A DNA stretch of 39,855 nt from Bacteroidota bacterium (GTDB lineage Bacteria > Bacteroidota > Bacteroidia > Chitinophagales > Chitinophagaceae): assembly GCA_025362055.1 (NCBI GenBank), contig JANYIM010000126.1:1-39855 (forward strand), given 5' to 3'. The notes under the pieces were generated by a model. It searched no databases, was not told where the DNA came from, and was given only the letters and a program-made list of their open reading frames with translations. Position numbers and translations under genes: made by a program. Positions within the stretch are counted from its first letter, which is position 1, and each line of letters begins with the position of its first letter. This document shows positions 31,104 to 39,433 of this stretch, one piece after another.

Positions 31104-32087
31104 TTGAACAAAAGTATCAAAATATTCATCAAGTGGTTCCTTGGGCCATTATTAGCAGTTTGGCTGTTCTACTCTTTGTACCAACAGGTAAAACATCAAC
31201 CTGACCTTGATACAGCATTTGCCTTGATAAAAACAGTTCCGTTTGGTGCCATGGCCTGGAAATTCTGGCTGGTGATCATTATGGTATTCGTGAATTGGGG
31301 CATTGAAGCGGGAAAGTGGCAGGTACTGGTACGAACCATCCAACCGATATCTTTTATGAAGGCATTCAAATCGGTACTGTGCGGCGTTACATTATCATTG
31401 AACACACCCAATCGTATGGGGGAATATGCAGGCAGGGTACTTTTTATAAATGAAGGGAATCGTTTAACAGCAGTGTCCTTATCCATTGCCGGGGGAATTG
31501 CCCAATTGATCATAACCGCGTTGATGGGATGTTTTGGTTTGCTTTTTCTTTTTTTTGCAAAGGATGAGGTCACCCTTGGAATGGGGCTCTCTTTTTTTTG
31601 GGTACGGCTTTTTTTATACGGAAGTATTTTCGTGACGATCGGGTTATTGTTCTTTTATTTCAGGTTAAGCTGGCTGATACACTTTGTCAAAAAATTGCCT
31701 TATGCCGATCGGTTTTCAAAATACATTAACATATTGGAAACATTCGATGCGAAAGTTTTGTTAAGGTTACTGCTATTATCATTCGGCCGCTACCTTGTTT
31801 TCGCTTTACAATACATCTTTATGCTGCAATTGATGCAGGTAGAACAAGATTGTTGGCAAAGTTTTTGGTTGGTTACGTTGTTGTTTTGGATATTGGCGAT
31901 CATTCCATCCTTTGCAGTTGCGGAATTAGGAATAAGAGGAACCATTGCAAAAACCCTCTTTGCTTATAGCGGGAACCTGGTTGGAATTTTGGCAGTGACA
32001 TTCAGTATTTGGTTCATAAATTTGTTTATACCTGCATTAATCGGGAGTTTATTAATTTTAGGAATTAAAATAAAGAAAGATAGATGA
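31104..32087 (+). CDS. UPF0104 / LPG-synthase transmembrane-domain protein
   Basis: A 327-residue membrane protein with about eight hydrophobic segments, matching the flippase-like domain shared with lysylphosphatidylglycerol synthases (PF03706): IEAGKWQVLVRTIQPISFMKAFKSVLCGVTLSLNTPNRMGEYAGRVLFI and the closing FAVAELGIRGTIAKTLFAYSGNLVGILAVTFSIWF. There is no aminoacyl-transferase domain, so membrane-lipid translocation or a glycolipid role is more likely than lysinylation. The start is a TTG at 31104. The last four bases overlap the start of the DUF3108 gene (ATGA), which points to joint action. Confidence 0.85.
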   Translation: MNKSIKIFIKWFLGPLLAVWLFYSLYQQVKHQPDLDTAFALIKTVPFGAMAWKFWLVIIMVFVNWGIEAGKWQVLVRTIQPISFMKAFKSVLCGVTLSLNTPNRMGEYAGRVLFINEGNRLTAVSLSIAGGIAQLIITALMGCFGLLFLFFAKDEVTLGMGLSFFWVRLFLYGSIFVTIGLLFFYFRLSWLIHFVKKLPYADRFSKYINILETFDAKVLLRLLLLSFGRYLVFALQYIFMLQLMQVEQDCWQSFWLVTLLFWILAIIPSFAVAELGIRGTIAKTLFAYSGNLVGILAVTFSIWFINLFIPALIGSLLILGIKIKKDR

Positions 32088-32884
32088 TACTCTACCCTAA
32101 GTTCAGCCTGCTAGCGCTGGGATTTTGTTGTTTAAGTTTAAAGCCTTCTTATGATGAAGGTTGTGGCATAAAGAACACCGCTTTCCAGGACGGGGAGCAG
32201 GTTACCATGAAAGTGTATTACAGTACACTCGGCATGTACATTGGCGCAGGAGAAGCCAATTTCACTACCACCTTGGAAAGGTTTAACGGTAAGCCGGTCT
32301 ATCATTGTATCGGGGATGGTAAATCGTATTCTTTCTTTGATGGTTTCTTTAAGGTAAGAGACAGGTATGAATCTTATATTGATACGGCCAGCCTTCTTCC
32401 TTATAAATTTATCCGCAATGTAGATGAGGGCGGGTATAAGAAATATAATAATGTAACTTTTAACCAAGGCGCCAAAACAGCCGTTAGTACTAATGGCGTC
32501 TTTAATGTCACCAATTGCATACAAGACGTAGTTAGCTCCGTGTATTACGCACGCAATATCAATTTCGATAAATATAAAGTGGATGATAAGATACCATTCG
32601 ACATGTTCCTCGATGACGAAGTTTTTCACATGTACATCCGTTATATAGGCAAGGAAAAGATCAAGACCCGATACGGAAAATTCAACGCTATTAAATTCAA
32701 ACCGCTGCTGATAAAAGGAACCATTTTTGAAGGCGGAGAAAAAATGATTGCCTGGATAGGCGACGATCCCAACCATTTATTGCTGAGGGTAGAAAGCCCC
32801 ATTGCAGTAGGCAGCATTAAGGTAGATATGATGGGTTACAAGAACCTGCGTTACCCGCTAACCTCGCTGATAAGCGTACGGTGA
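32084..32884 (+). CDS. DUF3108 protein, probably periplasmic
   Basis: A 266-residue protein starting with a hydrophobic segment (SLLALGFCCLSLKPS), probably a signal peptide. The DUF3108 pattern is clear: FQDGEQVTMKVYYSTLGMYIGAGEANFTT, a middle part with VRDRYESYIDTASLLPYKFIRNVDEGGYKKYNNVTF, DDKIPFDMFLDDEVFHMYIRYIGKEKIKTRYGKFNAIKFKP and LLLRVESPIAVGSIKVDM. Family members are beta-barrel-like periplasmic proteins of unclear role, thought to deal with lipids or envelope. Translational coupling with the upstream UPF0104-like gene supports an envelope function. Confidence 0.85.
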   Translation: MILYPKFSLLALGFCCLSLKPSYDEGCGIKNTAFQDGEQVTMKVYYSTLGMYIGAGEANFTTTLERFNGKPVYHCIGDGKSYSFFDGFFKVRDRYESYIDTASLLPYKFIRNVDEGGYKKYNNVTFNQGAKTAVSTNGVFNVTNCIQDVVSSVYYARNINFDKYKVDDKIPFDMFLDDEVFHMYIRYIGKEKIKTRYGKFNAIKFKPLLIKGTIFEGGEKMIAWIGDDPNHLLLRVESPIAVGSIKVDMMGYKNLRYPLTSLISVR

Positions 32885-32949
32885 TGTATTCACGAATTAA
32901 AAGCAGTTGTTTTTAATCCGAAATGAATTCGTGTAATAAACTAGCATCA

Positions 32950-33789
32950 TCAACTCAACTCATTTAAATTAAAGGCTTCTCCTTGTCGTATCCCCCTATC
33001 CGTTAGTTGTAGTGTGCAACATTCTACCTGTGGATCGTGTTCAAAAAATAAGATAATATCTTTTTGTTGGGCCTCGGTAAGAAATGATTTTTTTTCATTC
33101 AACGTGGTAAGTGGGAACATGTCATAGGCCATTACATAGGGTAGCGGGATATGTGCCATGGAAGGAAGCAGGTCGGCCATATACACAATTGTTCTTCCTT
33201 TGTAATTGACCTGTGGCAACATCATGGCATCAGTATGGCCAAATACCTGGCGGATACTGATCGCAGCTGGTAATTCAGCAGCATGTGTTTCAATGAATTT
33301 AAGTTGCCCGCTTTCGGCAATGGGTAAGATATTCTCTTTTAGAAAACTTGCTTTTTCCCTGTCATTGGGGTTGGTAGCCCATTTCCAGTGCCTTTCATTG
33401 CTCCAGTAAGTGGCATTTTTAAAAGCGGGGACCAGTTTATCCCCTTCTTTTTTTATGCTGCCGCCACAATGATCAAAATGTAAATGCGTTAAAAAAACAT
33501 CGGTGATATCATCTTTACTGAAACCGTGTTTGGCCAACGACTTATCCAAAGTATCATTCCCGTGCAAATAATAATGTGCAAAGAATTTTGCATCCTGCTT
33601 ATCGCCCATACCGTTATCAACCAGCACAAGCTTATCACCATCTTCGATCAACAGGCAACGTAAAGCCCAACTGCACATATTGTTCTCATCTGCGGGATTC
33701 AGTTTATTCCAGATGCTTTTGGGCACTACACCAAACATGGCGCCGCCGTCTAATTTAAAATAACCGGTATTGATGGTATACAAATTCAT
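32950..33789 (-). CDS. Metallo-beta-lactamase fold hydrolase, lactonase-like
   Basis: A 279-residue cytoplasmic enzyme. The metal motif is THLHFDHCGG, with further ligands in VFGHTDAMM, the Asp of YMADLLPS and the His of FFEHDPQV. Order and length fit the group that includes N-acyl homoserine lactonases such as YtnP, but also other hydrolases, so the substrate is open. There is no signal peptide. It is monocistronic, 28 bases downstream (minus strand) of the UMF1 transporter gene's stop. Confidence 0.85.
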   Translation of the reverse strand: MNLYTINTGYFKLDGGAMFGVVPKSIWNKLNPADENNMCSWALRCLLIEDGDKLVLVDNGMGDKQDAKFFAHYYLHGNDTLDKSLAKHGFSKDDITDVFLTHLHFDHCGGSIKKEGDKLVPAFKNATYWSNERHWKWATNPNDREKASFLKENILPIAESGQLKFIETHAAELPAAISIRQVFGHTDAMMLPQVNYKGRTIVYMADLLPSMAHIPLPYVMAYDMFPLTTLNEKKSFLTEAQQKDIILFFEHDPQVECCTLQLTDRGIRQGEAFNLNELS

Positions 33790-33817
33790 TAAGGATACTC
33801 TTATCAGTGTATAGAAA

Positions 33818-35104
33818 CTAATTTATTGCAATTTGCTTTTTTTTCGCCGATATTGTTGAAAGCAGAAGAAAGAACCCAATGATAAAAAATATCATGATGG
33901 CCAATATACTGTTGCGCATGCTCCCGGTTAATTCTTCCAATAAACCAAATGTGAACATGCCAATGACGATAGCGATCTTTTCTGTGACGTCATAAAAACT
34001 AAAGAAAGATGCAGTGTCTTTTGTTTGGGGCATCAGTTTACTGTAAGTGCTTCTGCTTAATGACTGGATACCTCCCATTACAAGTCCTACTGCTGCGCCC
34101 AATAAATAAAACTCCATCCCGGTTGTAGTAAAATAAGCGGCAACACAGATCAGTATCCATATTATTACTACCGCCGCCAATACCTGGAGGTTGCCATGTT
34201 TTTCCGCAAGCTTTGCCATTAAATAAGCGCCGGCAATAGCTACAAGTTGTATGATCAGGATGGTGATGATCAGTTTATCAGTTGGCAGGTTCAATTCTTT
34301 TGCACCAAATAGAGCAGCAGCAAGCATTACTGTTTGCACGCCCATGTTGTAAAAAAAGAAGGCAGATAAAAATCTTTTTAATACCGGCATACTTTTTACC
34401 TGGCCCCATACTTTTTTTAATTCGATGAATCCGTTGGCAAAAATATTTTTATCAGGCCGGTTTGCAGCGGGCTCTCCCTTGGGAAGCCTGTTAAAAGGAA
34501 TTTGTGCCCAGCCGATCCACCATAAACCTACCATTACAAAAGACAGCCTGGCAGCAAGCGCGCCATCTTTCATTGTAAAAACCAGCACAAGGCAGATTAT
34601 CTGTAGCAACACACTGCCTATATAACCCATCGTAAATCCCTTTGCACTAACCATATCACTGTCTTTTTCTGATGCGATTTCGGGCAGGTAGGAATTGTAA
34701 AACACGAGGCTGCACCAAAAACCAACACAGGCAACTACCACACAGGTAATTCCAATGCCCATAGAATTTTTGTCGGTAAAAAAGAACATGCAACTGCAGG
34801 CAATGCTTCCAAGCGTACAAAAGAAGCGCATGAAATTCTTTTTGTTGCCTTTATAGTCTGCAATGGATGAAAGGATAGGTATCAACACTGCTACTACCAG
34901 TATCGCAAATGCGATCGCATAATTGTACAAAGCGGTATTCACAAATTTTCTTCCCAGGAAAGTAACTGTATCATCCCCGTTTAGTTTTGTTATACTTTCA
35001 TAATATGCCGGAAAGATCGTGGACGTGATCACCAGGTTATATACCGAGTTGGCCCAATCGTACATGGCCCATCCATTGATAATTTTTTTGGAAGCAGTTT
35101 GCAT
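33818..35104 (-). CDS. MFS transporter, UMF1 (Atg22-like) family
   Basis: A 428-residue inner-membrane protein with about twelve transmembrane helices. The family opening INGWAMYDWANSVYNLVITSTIFPAYYES and the SFFSFYDVTEKIAIVIGMFTFGLL block are typical of UMF1/Atg22-like permeases. In yeast Atg22 exports amino acids from the vacuole; bacterial substrates are unknown. I use the ATG at 35102-35104 (MQTASKK) because the 16 residues before it would be an extra hydrophobic stretch not found in the family. Confidence 0.88.
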   Translation of the reverse strand: MQTASKKIINGWAMYDWANSVYNLVITSTIFPAYYESITKLNGDDTVTFLGRKFVNTALYNYAIAFAILVVAVLIPILSSIADYKGNKKNFMRFFCTLGSIACSCMFFFTDKNSMGIGITCVVVACVGFWCSLVFYNSYLPEIASEKDSDMVSAKGFTMGYIGSVLLQIICLVLVFTMKDGALAARLSFVMVGLWWIGWAQIPFNRLPKGEPAANRPDKNIFANGFIELKKVWGQVKSMPVLKRFLSAFFFYNMGVQTVMLAAALFGAKELNLPTDKLIITILIIQLVAIAGAYLMAKLAEKHGNLQVLAAVVIIWILICVAAYFTTTGMEFYLLGAAVGLVMGGIQSLSRSTYSKLMPQTKDTASFFSFYDVTEKIAIVIGMFTFGLLEELTGSMRNSILAIMIFFIIGFFLLLSTISAKKKQIAIN

Positions 35105-35163
35105 GTTGATGAGAATGAATATTGAAAATACTAAAAAACAGGGTACCTGCACTCAATAATTGA

Positions 35164-35955
35164 TCAGGAGCCCCAAATCCTTACTTTAATATCATACAAT
35201 ACAGGGCTTAACAGAAATGTTATATACTGGATAAGAATAAAAAGACAAACGACAAGTAGGATGCAAATAGTAAGCCCTTTGGTTGTTTTCCTGTGATACA
35301 ACCAATCATAAAATGCATAGACATAGTAAAATAGTATCCATAATAAGGAAAGATAATTGAGAATATCTATCCATTTTGAGCCGTTCACCAGGTAGTACAC
35401 AGGGAACAGTATGATCTGGTAAAGTGAAACCTCGCCAATGAAATATGCATTGGCTACAAAATGTTCGCCGTAATTATATTTTAACTTCCGGAAGAGGGCC
35501 CATGTGATCAATGCAATAAGGGGAAATTGTATCATCCTTAGTAAGGAGTCCCATTGTTGGGAGAACAGGTCAATATTGTGACCATAAATTTTACCAGCGG
35601 AGGAATTATTGTAAAGTTCTTCGTAGTATCCTGAACTGTTACTATGAATACCAAAACTAATAAAAAGAAAAGCATATAAACCTCCGAGAAAAAGTACGAA
35701 TTTAAGTGGCTTATAATGCCTTTGGCGATCTCCTTTATAGTACCGGCGTATGGTTTCACCGGGATGTTTGATGAATGTCTTAATGCTATAAAAAAGCCCA
35801 TGCTCTACATCAAAGAATACATCGGGGATACTATGGAAAATATGTTTCAAAGTGATCCTTTCGGGTAGCATCACTTCACTGCAATAAGTACAATGCCCGC
35901 CTGTTCCCGGTTTGGAACAGGCGGGGCATATATTTTCGGTTGTTTCGGCACTCAT
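35164..35955 (-). CDS. DUF3667 membrane protein with N-terminal zinc ribbon
   Basis: A 263-residue protein. The N-terminus has a zinc-ribbon pattern, CPACSKPGTGGHCTYC, then LKHIFHSIPDVFFDVEHGLFYSIKTFIKHPGETIRRYYKGDRQRHYKPLKF, the hallmark of DUF3667. Four to five transmembrane helices follow. The function of the family is not known. It is 18 bases downstream of a small membrane-anchored protein on the same strand, with which it is probably cotranscribed. Confidence 0.82.
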   Translation of the reverse strand: MSAETTENICPACSKPGTGGHCTYCSEVMLPERITLKHIFHSIPDVFFDVEHGLFYSIKTFIKHPGETIRRYYKGDRQRHYKPLKFVLFLGGLYAFLFISFGIHSNSSGYYEELYNNSSAGKIYGHNIDLFSQQWDSLLRMIQFPLIALITWALFRKLKYNYGEHFVANAYFIGEVSLYQIILFPVYYLVNGSKWIDILNYLSLLWILFYYVYAFYDWLYHRKTTKGLTICILLVVCLFILIQYITFLLSPVLYDIKVRIWGS

Positions 35956-35973
35956 ATTGTCACCAACCGGTTA

Positions 35974-36444
35974 TTACTGTGTGTTGGTATTGTTTGCTGG
36001 TGGTACAGGTTCATCTGCTACCGGTTTAGCGTAGCCCAGATTTTTAACTTCATTAAAATGATCATCTGACAGGTGTACCGTCAATGGGGCGTTGTTAAAA
36101 ACCTTGCTTGCGATCATGCCACCAAAGAGTACAAACTTGTCCTCCATATCAGCAGTGATCTTTGATTTATCCACGATGAAGTTGAGGTTAACAGTATCTT
36201 TTGTTTCTTTTGTCCGGGTGATCTGTACCGTTGCTTCTTTCCCGCTTTCAAAATATTCCTGTTCCTTTAAGTAGCCGGCGAGTTTTTTTGCCGCTACTTC
36301 ATCCATTCCCTCACCTTTGTAGTAAATATTATGTTCTTTATCCAGTTTGTATGCCTTGCCATTGGGCTCTCCAAAGTACTGCCAGGCAAAATATCCTAAT
36401 GCACCAAGGGCTACAACAAGTGAAAGAATTCTTACAATTTTCAT
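35974..36444 (-). CDS. Small membrane-anchored protein of unknown function, intact paralogue
   Basis: A 156-residue protein I cannot assign. Residues 4-22 form a membrane anchor (VRILSLVVALGALGYFAWQYF); the rest should be periplasmic: YKLDKEHNIYYKGEGMDEVAAKKLAGYLKEQEYFE, then a beta-rich part (VQITRTKETKDTVNLNFIVDKSKITADMEDKFVLFGGMIASKVFNNAPLTVHLSD) and a Pro/Asn tail. The gene upstream at 36552-36982 is a paralogue with matching blocks but a frameshift. Its first hydrophobic stretch has no lipobox, unlike the paralogue, so the two would be anchored differently. Confidence 0.7.
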   Translation of the reverse strand: MKIVRILSLVVALGALGYFAWQYFGEPNGKAYKLDKEHNIYYKGEGMDEVAAKKLAGYLKEQEYFESGKEATVQITRTKETKDTVNLNFIVDKSKITADMEDKFVLFGGMIASKVFNNAPLTVHLSDDHFNEVKNLGYAKPVADEPVPPANNTNTQ

Positions 36445-36551
36445 AATTATATAGTTTTGGGTTGGTTACAACATTACGCCCCAAAGCTGAGGTATAAATA
36501 GTATTGATAAACTTAGAACTGAAAAAAACACAACCGAATCGCTTCTGTAGG

Positions 36552-36982
36552 TTATTTATTACCCGGCACTGGCTCTTCAGCCTGCGCAGGTTTCACATAA
36601 CCAAAATCTTTGAACATGGCCATTTCACGGTCGCAAAGATGTAAGTTAACAGGCCCTCCACCAAATACATCTCTTGCTATCTGTCCGCCAAAAACAATGA
36701 ATTTAGCTTCTCTATCGGCGTCTACTGATGCTTTATCATATACGAAATTAATATTGAAAGTGTCTTTTGTTTTCACGATCTGCACGGTAGCAGGATGATT
36801 GTCTGCGAAATAATGTTCTGTTTTCAGGTAGTCAAATAATTTTTTGCATTGGACTCATCCACACCATCGCCTTTGTAATAAACTTCATGCTCTTTATCCG
36901 GGGAGTATTTTTTCCCATTGGATGTGCAGCCCGTAAAAACAAAAATGCTTGTGCAAAGCACCAGGATTTGTAAAATTTTCAT
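36552..36982 (-). pseudogene. Frameshifted lipoprotein paralogue of the 35974-36444 gene
   Basis: The ATG at 36980-36982 opens a lipoprotein signal (ILVLCTSIFVFTGC, Cys 19) and a frame that stops after 52 codons at 36824-36826. In the -1 frame the paralogue continues without interruption to TAA at 36552. The total of 431 bases is one short of a whole number of codons. The switch lies on a run of six A (minus strand, 36845-36840): one more A would give AKKLFDYLKTEHYF, which aligns with AKKLAGYLKEQEYF of the neighbour. Causes may be a sequencing error in a homopolymer, a recent loss-of-function mutation, or programmed frameshifting on A AAA AAT. Restored, it would be 143 residues. Confidence 0.8.
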
Positions 36983-37041
36983 GATTTAGTTTTTTTGTAA
37001 GATAAGTTATCTTCACTCCAAATGCAATACCCGGCATTAAT

Positions 37042-37836
37042 TTACGATTTGATGTATCCTGCATAGATCAGGATAAGCAACAATATTCCCAGGATGATAC
37101 GGTACCATCCCCATATTTTGAAACCATACTTTTTTACGAAGCCGATAAAAAAACGGATTGCCAGCATGGCTACTACAAATGCCACTATATTACCGATCGC
37201 TAATTGTTTTATTTCATTTGATGTAAAGCCCCCGCTTTCCTTATAGTATTTATACAACTTATACCCGGTAGCAGCCAGCATCGTAGGTACTGCCAGGAAG
37301 AAAGAGAATTCTGCGGCTGCACTCCTCGTTAATTTCTGTTGCATGCCACCAATGATAGAAGCGGCACTGCGGCTAACCCCGGGTATCATGGCGATGCATT
37401 GCCAGATACCAATGATGAAAGCCTTGGGGTACGAAACCTTCTCTTCTTTATCTATTGCAGGGTGCTTGAAAACATTGTCAATGAAAAGCAGGATCAATCC
37501 GCCGGCCAGCATTGCAATCGCAATGGTAGTGGAACTCTCCAGCAGGGTGTCTATTTTTTTTGACAAAAGAAAACCAAGCACCAATGCAGGAATAACGGCT
37601 ACGGCTAACTTGACATAAAATTGCCAGCGCTTAAAATCAAAGAATTTTTTCCAGTAAAGAACAACTACGGCAAGGATGGCGCCCAGTTGTATGGCAACAG
37701 TAAAAGCCTTACTGAAATCATTTTCTGTAAGGTGAAGTAATTTTTCTGTGATCACCATGTGGCCGGTAGAAGAAATGGGCAGGAACTCCGTAAGGCCCTC
37801 CACAACGCCAATGATGATAGACTGTATCGTATCCAT
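37042..37836 (-). CDS. uppP: Undecaprenyl-diphosphatase UppP (BacA)
   Basis: A 264-residue integral membrane enzyme that dephosphorylates undecaprenyl diphosphate, recycling the lipid carrier for peptidoglycan and surface polysaccharide; it also gives tolerance to bacitracin. Catalytic motifs are EGLTEFLPISSTGHM near residue 17 and PGVSRSAASIIGG near residue 165. About eight transmembrane helices are present. The ATG at 37836 (MDTIQSIIIGVVEG) is the family start; 19 upstream residues in frame are not. It follows the ftsX-DUF3098 pair, a common order in Bacteroidota, but a terminator lies between them. Confidence 0.96.
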   Translation of the reverse strand: MDTIQSIIIGVVEGLTEFLPISSTGHMVITEKLLHLTENDFSKAFTVAIQLGAILAVVVLYWKKFFDFKRWQFYVKLAVAVIPALVLGFLLSKKIDTLLESSTTIAIAMLAGGLILLFIDNVFKHPAIDKEEKVSYPKAFIIGIWQCIAMIPGVSRSAASIIGGMQQKLTRSAAAEFSFFLAVPTMLAATGYKLYKYYKESGGFTSNEIKQLAIGNIVAFVVAMLAIRFFIGFVKKYGFKIWGWYRIILGILLLILIYAGYIKS

Positions 37837-37863
37837 GCAGTTAATTTGATGGTAAGGTAATAA

Positions 37864-37891
37864 AATAAAAAAAGCGAAGTAAAAACTTCGC
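37864..37891 (-). terminator. Rho-independent terminator after the ftsX-DUF3098 pair
   Basis: On the minus strand GCGAAGT (37891-37885) and ACTTCGC (37880-37874) form a seven-pair stem with a four-base loop, followed by TTTTTTTATTTTA. It lies 36 bases after the DUF3098 stop and 38 bases before the uppP ATG, so uppP needs read-through or a promoter of its own. Confidence 0.85.
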
Positions 37892-37926
37892 AAACTTTTT
37901 AACTATGGGCTACCGGCTATGAATTA

Positions 37927-38181
37927 TTAACTATCTTTTGGTTTTCTCATGATGGCAAATATCTCTATTACCAGGCCAGCAATGATCAGTATCGGGGCAA
38001 TGGTTATACGTGTGGTGCTGTACACATCACTATCGTTGAAAACTTTCGCATCAGCGCTTTTTCCACCAGCCATTAAAAAGAAGCCCAGGGCCATAACTGC
38101 CAGCCCGGCCAGCATCCAGGTGTAATTCTCTTTTCCAAATAAATTGGTGTTTGCAGGTGCTTGTTTTTTATCGTTGGCCAT
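37927..38181 (-). CDS. DUF3098 small membrane protein
   Basis: An 84-residue protein with two transmembrane helices (about 24-40 and 60-77) separated by a short loop with VFNDSDVYSTTRITIAPI. The opening LFGKENYTWMLAGLAVMALGFFLM is the DUF3098 signature. The family is found in Bacteroidota, nearly always beside ftsX and uppP as here, which suggests a part in division or envelope synthesis, though no function is established. It is 24 bases after ftsX. Confidence 0.88.
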   Translation of the reverse strand: MANDKKQAPANTNLFGKENYTWMLAGLAVMALGFFLMAGGKSADAKVFNDSDVYSTTRITIAPILIIAGLVIEIFAIMRKPKDS

Positions 38182-38205
38182 AATGTTATAAATAAGAGAC
38201 GCAAT

Positions 38206-39084
38206 TTAGTACAAATCATCCAATTTCATCCGCAGGTATTTTATTACCGAGCGATGGGTACTTACCAGGGTGATACTTATGCCCAGTACCATGATGATGA
38301 AAAACAAGAGCAACATGCTCCTGTTATCGTGGAGTATCTTAAAATCAGGAACAAAACCTTCGATGATGAGGATAAAGCCCCAGATAGCAGCAATGGCGAT
38401 CAATGATGCTATCAGGCCATTGATGACGGCCCTTATATTCACCGGTTTTGCAATGAACCAACGCGTAGCACCCACCATCTGCATCGTCTTAATGAGGAAA
38501 CGATTGCTATACATGGCAAGTCGTATGGTATTGTCGATAGAGAATACAACAAGGATCGTTAAGATAATGGCAGCGAATAAAAAGATGATCGCTGCTGTTT
38601 TTACATACTTGCTTATTTTGGTCACCGTTTCGGTAGGGAATTGAAATTCTTTGATAACACCCGGGAAATTACCCTGCAGGTCAGCAGACAAGGCATTCAG
38701 ACTGTCTTTTTGCACATGGTTTGCTTTAATATAGAAATCCACGCTTTCGGGTAATGGGTTATAATCAAGGAATTTTTTCCAACTGCTATCATTATCGGAA
38801 TTCCATTGTTTGGCAGCTTTTTCCTTGTTCACAAATTCTACGTTACGGGCATAAGGAAGAGCGGTGATGTATTTGGTAAGACTATCGATCTTTTTTTTGC
38901 CCGCATCAGGATACACATAGGCATGAACCTGGATGTTCTCTTTAAAATAATCACCGGATTTACGCAGGTTTAAGAAGAACCATCCAACGATCCCGAATAA
39001 GAACAATACCAATGCTACACCGATGATAGCATAGGCATAGGTTGGTTTACCCCTTTTACTGCTTGCTTTTCCGAATTGCGCCAT
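38206..39084 (-). CDS. ftsX: Cell-division permease FtsX
   Basis: A 292-residue inner-membrane protein that, with the ATPase FtsE, switches on peptidoglycan hydrolases at the septum. Four transmembrane helices are visible (about 18-40, 163-185, 215-240 and 262-282), with the large periplasmic domain between the first two (ENIQVHAYVYPDAGKKKIDSL, VEFVNKEKAAKQW). The cytoplasmic-side block IDNTIRLAMYSNRFLIKTMQMVGATRWFIAKP is the FtsX signature. ftsE is not adjacent, which is usual in this phylum. It is the first gene of a unit with DUF3098. Confidence 0.94.
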   Translation of the reverse strand: MAQFGKASSKRGKPTYAYAIIGVALVLFLFGIVGWFFLNLRKSGDYFKENIQVHAYVYPDAGKKKIDSLTKYITALPYARNVEFVNKEKAAKQWNSDNDSSWKKFLDYNPLPESVDFYIKANHVQKDSLNALSADLQGNFPGVIKEFQFPTETVTKISKYVKTAAIIFLFAAIILTILVVFSIDNTIRLAMYSNRFLIKTMQMVGATRWFIAKPVNIRAVINGLIASLIAIAAIWGFILIIEGFVPDFKILHDNRSMLLLFFIIMVLGISITLVSTHRSVIKYLRMKLDDLY

Positions 39085-39433
39085 GGCTCATTTTTTTGTT
39101 TATGGGTTAATCACTTTATTTGTCATTGGAAGTGACGCAAAAATAAAGGTTTTTAGCTGCTTTGCCGTATTTTTGACCTCTTCAAAACGATTGCCTGCCA
39201 AATATATTTTTATTGGCGGAAAGTTTGTTGCTGCTGTGCAACTATTATAACTTTTCTTTCACAATAATAGCTAAAAGAGAAAGGAGTAAATGAGGAAAAA
39301 TGAAGCCGGTGTTTATATGATGCACAATGGTATGTGGTACAAGTGAGCACCGCAGCGGCAGGAACGGTGATGAGTAATGTGTTGAAACTGGCGACAAAAT
39401 ATTAAATATTCAATCTGCAATATTAAATGAACA
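39085..39433. other. 349-base gap between divergent ftsX and leuS, with a possible gene remnant
   Basis: The left half is AT-rich and should hold the ftsX promoter; the right half (about 39290-39405) has higher G+C and codon-like composition. Two overlapping plus-strand frames are open there: an 18-codon frame from the ATG at 39290 (reading NEAGVYMMHNGMWYK) and, in another frame, YDAQWYVVQVSTAAAGTVMS continuing to a TAA at about 39403. Removing one TA from TATAT near 39315 would join them. This may be the decayed end of a small gene or chance. I see no RNA gene in the gap. Confidence 0.35.
39138..39145 (-). promoter_or_regulatory. Possible -7 element of ftsX
   Basis: TATTTTTG followed by C on the minus strand fits TAnnTTTG, about 54 bases before the ftsX ATG. 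No TTTG stands at the expected -33 distance. Confidence 0.4.

Noticed and set aside
31104-32087. Full lysylphosphatidylglycerol synthase (MprF)
   Set aside because: Only the membrane domain is present; the roughly 300-residue aminoacyl-transferase domain is missing.
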